Shown: piece after piece, positions 6,288-6,978 of the stretch
Layout of the letters: every line of letters starts with the position of its first letter
Numbering within the stretch: the stretch's first letter is position 1
From: Candidatus Methanoplasma sp.
GTDB taxonomy: Archaea; Thermoplasmatota; Thermoplasmata; Methanomassiliicoccales; Methanomethylophilaceae
Direction of reading: 5' to 3'
NCBI GenBank assembly: GCA_031271555.1
Contig: JAISVN010000126.1
Location: 1-6,978, forward strand
DNA: 6,978 bases
Notes under the pieces: model-generated
Seen by the model: only the letters and a program-made list of their open reading frames with translations
What the model was told of the DNA's origin: nothing
Database searches by the model: none
Program-made: the position numbers and the translations under genes

Positions 6288-6961
6288 TGAGATTGGTTAA
6301 AAGAGAGATGCCGGAATATCTGTACATAAAATGTCCGGATTGCGACGATGTCACAGAGCATGACATACTGAAAGGAAGGGCGGGGAAGGACAACATAACC
6401 GGCACGTTCAGGTGCACAGAGTGCGGAAGGATATTCTCCGAGACCATAAGGGTCCCGAGAATCCTGAAGGTCAAGGTCCTTTTCAGCGATGGGGATGTGA
6501 CCGAGATAACGGAGACCGAACTGGAATCGAACGAGATCCTGATGGTCGGGGACGAGTTCTCTCTCGAAGACGGGAGAAGGGTATGCATCACGCACATCGA
6601 GACCGAGGACGGCAAGAAAGGGAAGAAGTTCCAGGCCGACCGGATAAAGGCCCTCTGGGTCAAACAGTTCGACATCCTCAGCGTGAAAGTGTCCGTCAAT
6701 GACGGCCATAAGACCTATTCCGTGAGGACGGAAGCAGACCCGGACGATGAATTCACGATCGGGATGATACTTTCATTCGAAGATTTCGATGCCCTTATAC
6801 ATGCGATAAAAACGAAGGAGCGTCTTCTGAAGAAAGGAACGGCCGAAGCCAGGGATATCACCAGGATATACGGCAAGATCAGAAAGAAGAGGTATGAGGT
6901 CCTGGATCTCGAAGAAGACGACGATTATGACGGATTCGACTTCGATGACGAACAGGACTGA
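6287..6961 (+). CDS. HVO_0476-type archaeal zinc-ribbon protein with acidic C-terminal tail
   Basis: This 224-residue protein resembles the uncharacterised archaeal HVO_0476/COG1326 zinc-finger family; its function is unknown. A zinc ribbon occupies residues 14-48, with CPDC (C16, C19) and CTEC (C43, C46). A beta-rich middle region follows (about 55-165), then a basic, probably helical segment ending in KIRKKRYEVL. The last 17 residues include 11 Asp or Glu. The reading-frame opening is ambiguous: a GTG at 6284, this ATG at 6287 and an ATG at 6308 are all in frame. I chose 6287 because it overlaps the upstream stop as TGATG and has GTGA about 8 nt before it. Starting at 6308 would remove only seven residues and keep the zinc ribbon. 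A zinc ribbon plus a basic segment suggests nucleic-acid or ribosome contact, but that is inference. Confidence 0.85.
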   Translation: MRLVKREMPEYLYIKCPDCDDVTEHDILKGRAGKDNITGTFRCTECGRIFSETIRVPRILKVKVLFSDGDVTEITETELESNEILMVGDEFSLEDGRRVCITHIETEDGKKGKKFQADRIKALWVKQFDILSVKVSVNDGHKTYSVRTEADPDDEFTIGMILSFEDFDALIHAIKTKERLLKKGTAEARDITRIYGKIRKKRYEVLDLEEDDDYDGFDFDDEQD

Positions 6962-6965
6962 GGTT

Positions 6966-6978
6966 CTTCCTGAGGAAG
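6966..6978 (+). other. Perfect 13-nt palindrome after the zinc-ribbon gene, cut by window edge
   Basis: CTTCCTGAGGAAG reads as two 6-nt arms around a central G and begins 4 nt after the TGA stop. As DNA it is a symmetric site. As RNA the arms would have to open around a loop of at least three bases, giving a 5-bp stem. The window ends here, so I cannot see whether a T-run follows (terminator) or the arms extend. Confidence 0.35.

Noticed and set aside
1..6978. CRISPR array, tRNA or rRNA gene, insertion sequence, toxin-antitoxin or defence cassette
   Set aside because: There are no regularly spaced repeats, no cloverleaf or T-loop-like sequence, no transposase motifs, and almost all of the window is taken up by housekeeping genes with intergenic gaps of at most 116 bp.

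Overview
The window looks like archaeal housekeeping DNA, most likely from a methanogen of the Thermoplasmata/Methanomassiliicoccales group. The archaeal assignment is firm. It rests on the GatD-GatE pair (the archaea-specific Glu-tRNAGln amidotransferase), a zinc-ribbon protein of the archaeal HVO_0476/COG1326 type, an archaeal HemK2/Mtq2-type methyltransferase, and promoters with TATA-like elements close to the start codons. HypB implies [NiFe] hydrogenase maturation, as expected in a methanogen. All six genes whose ends are visible stop at TGA and none at TAG. This fits, but does not prove, a lineage that avoids or recodes UAG. The order-level placement is inference.

Layout. Positions 1-1827 hold a minus-strand pair, hypB then purD, 10 nt apart and probably cotranscribed; purD runs off the left edge. 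A 73-bp divergent promoter region (1828-1900) separates them from gatD-gatE on the plus strand. Those two overlap by 8 nt and fill 1901-5039. A minus-strand methyltransferase of the HemK2/Mtq2 type (5029-5595) meets gatE tail to tail with an 11-nt overlap. A second divergent region (5596-5711) leads to a plus-strand pair: a small metallo-beta-lactamase-fold hydrolase (5712-6287) and a zinc-ribbon protein with an acidic tail (6287-6961), joined by a TGATG stop/start overlap. The last 13 bases form a palindrome that is cut by the window edge.

Function. GatDE converts Glu-tRNAGln to Gln-tRNAGln, the only route to Gln-tRNA in archaea, which lack a typical GlnRS. The convergent methyltransferase belongs to a family whose known members methylate the glutamine of the release-factor GGQ motif, so both neighbours touch glutamine in translation. 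PurD makes glycinamide ribonucleotide for purine synthesis; its pairing with hypB has no obvious biochemical logic. The MBL-fold and zinc-ribbon pair is the least understood part. No mobile element, CRISPR array, tRNA, rRNA or defence system is visible. I found no strong case for a new system; the best leads are the MBL/zinc-ribbon pair and the control signals in the two divergent intergenic regions.
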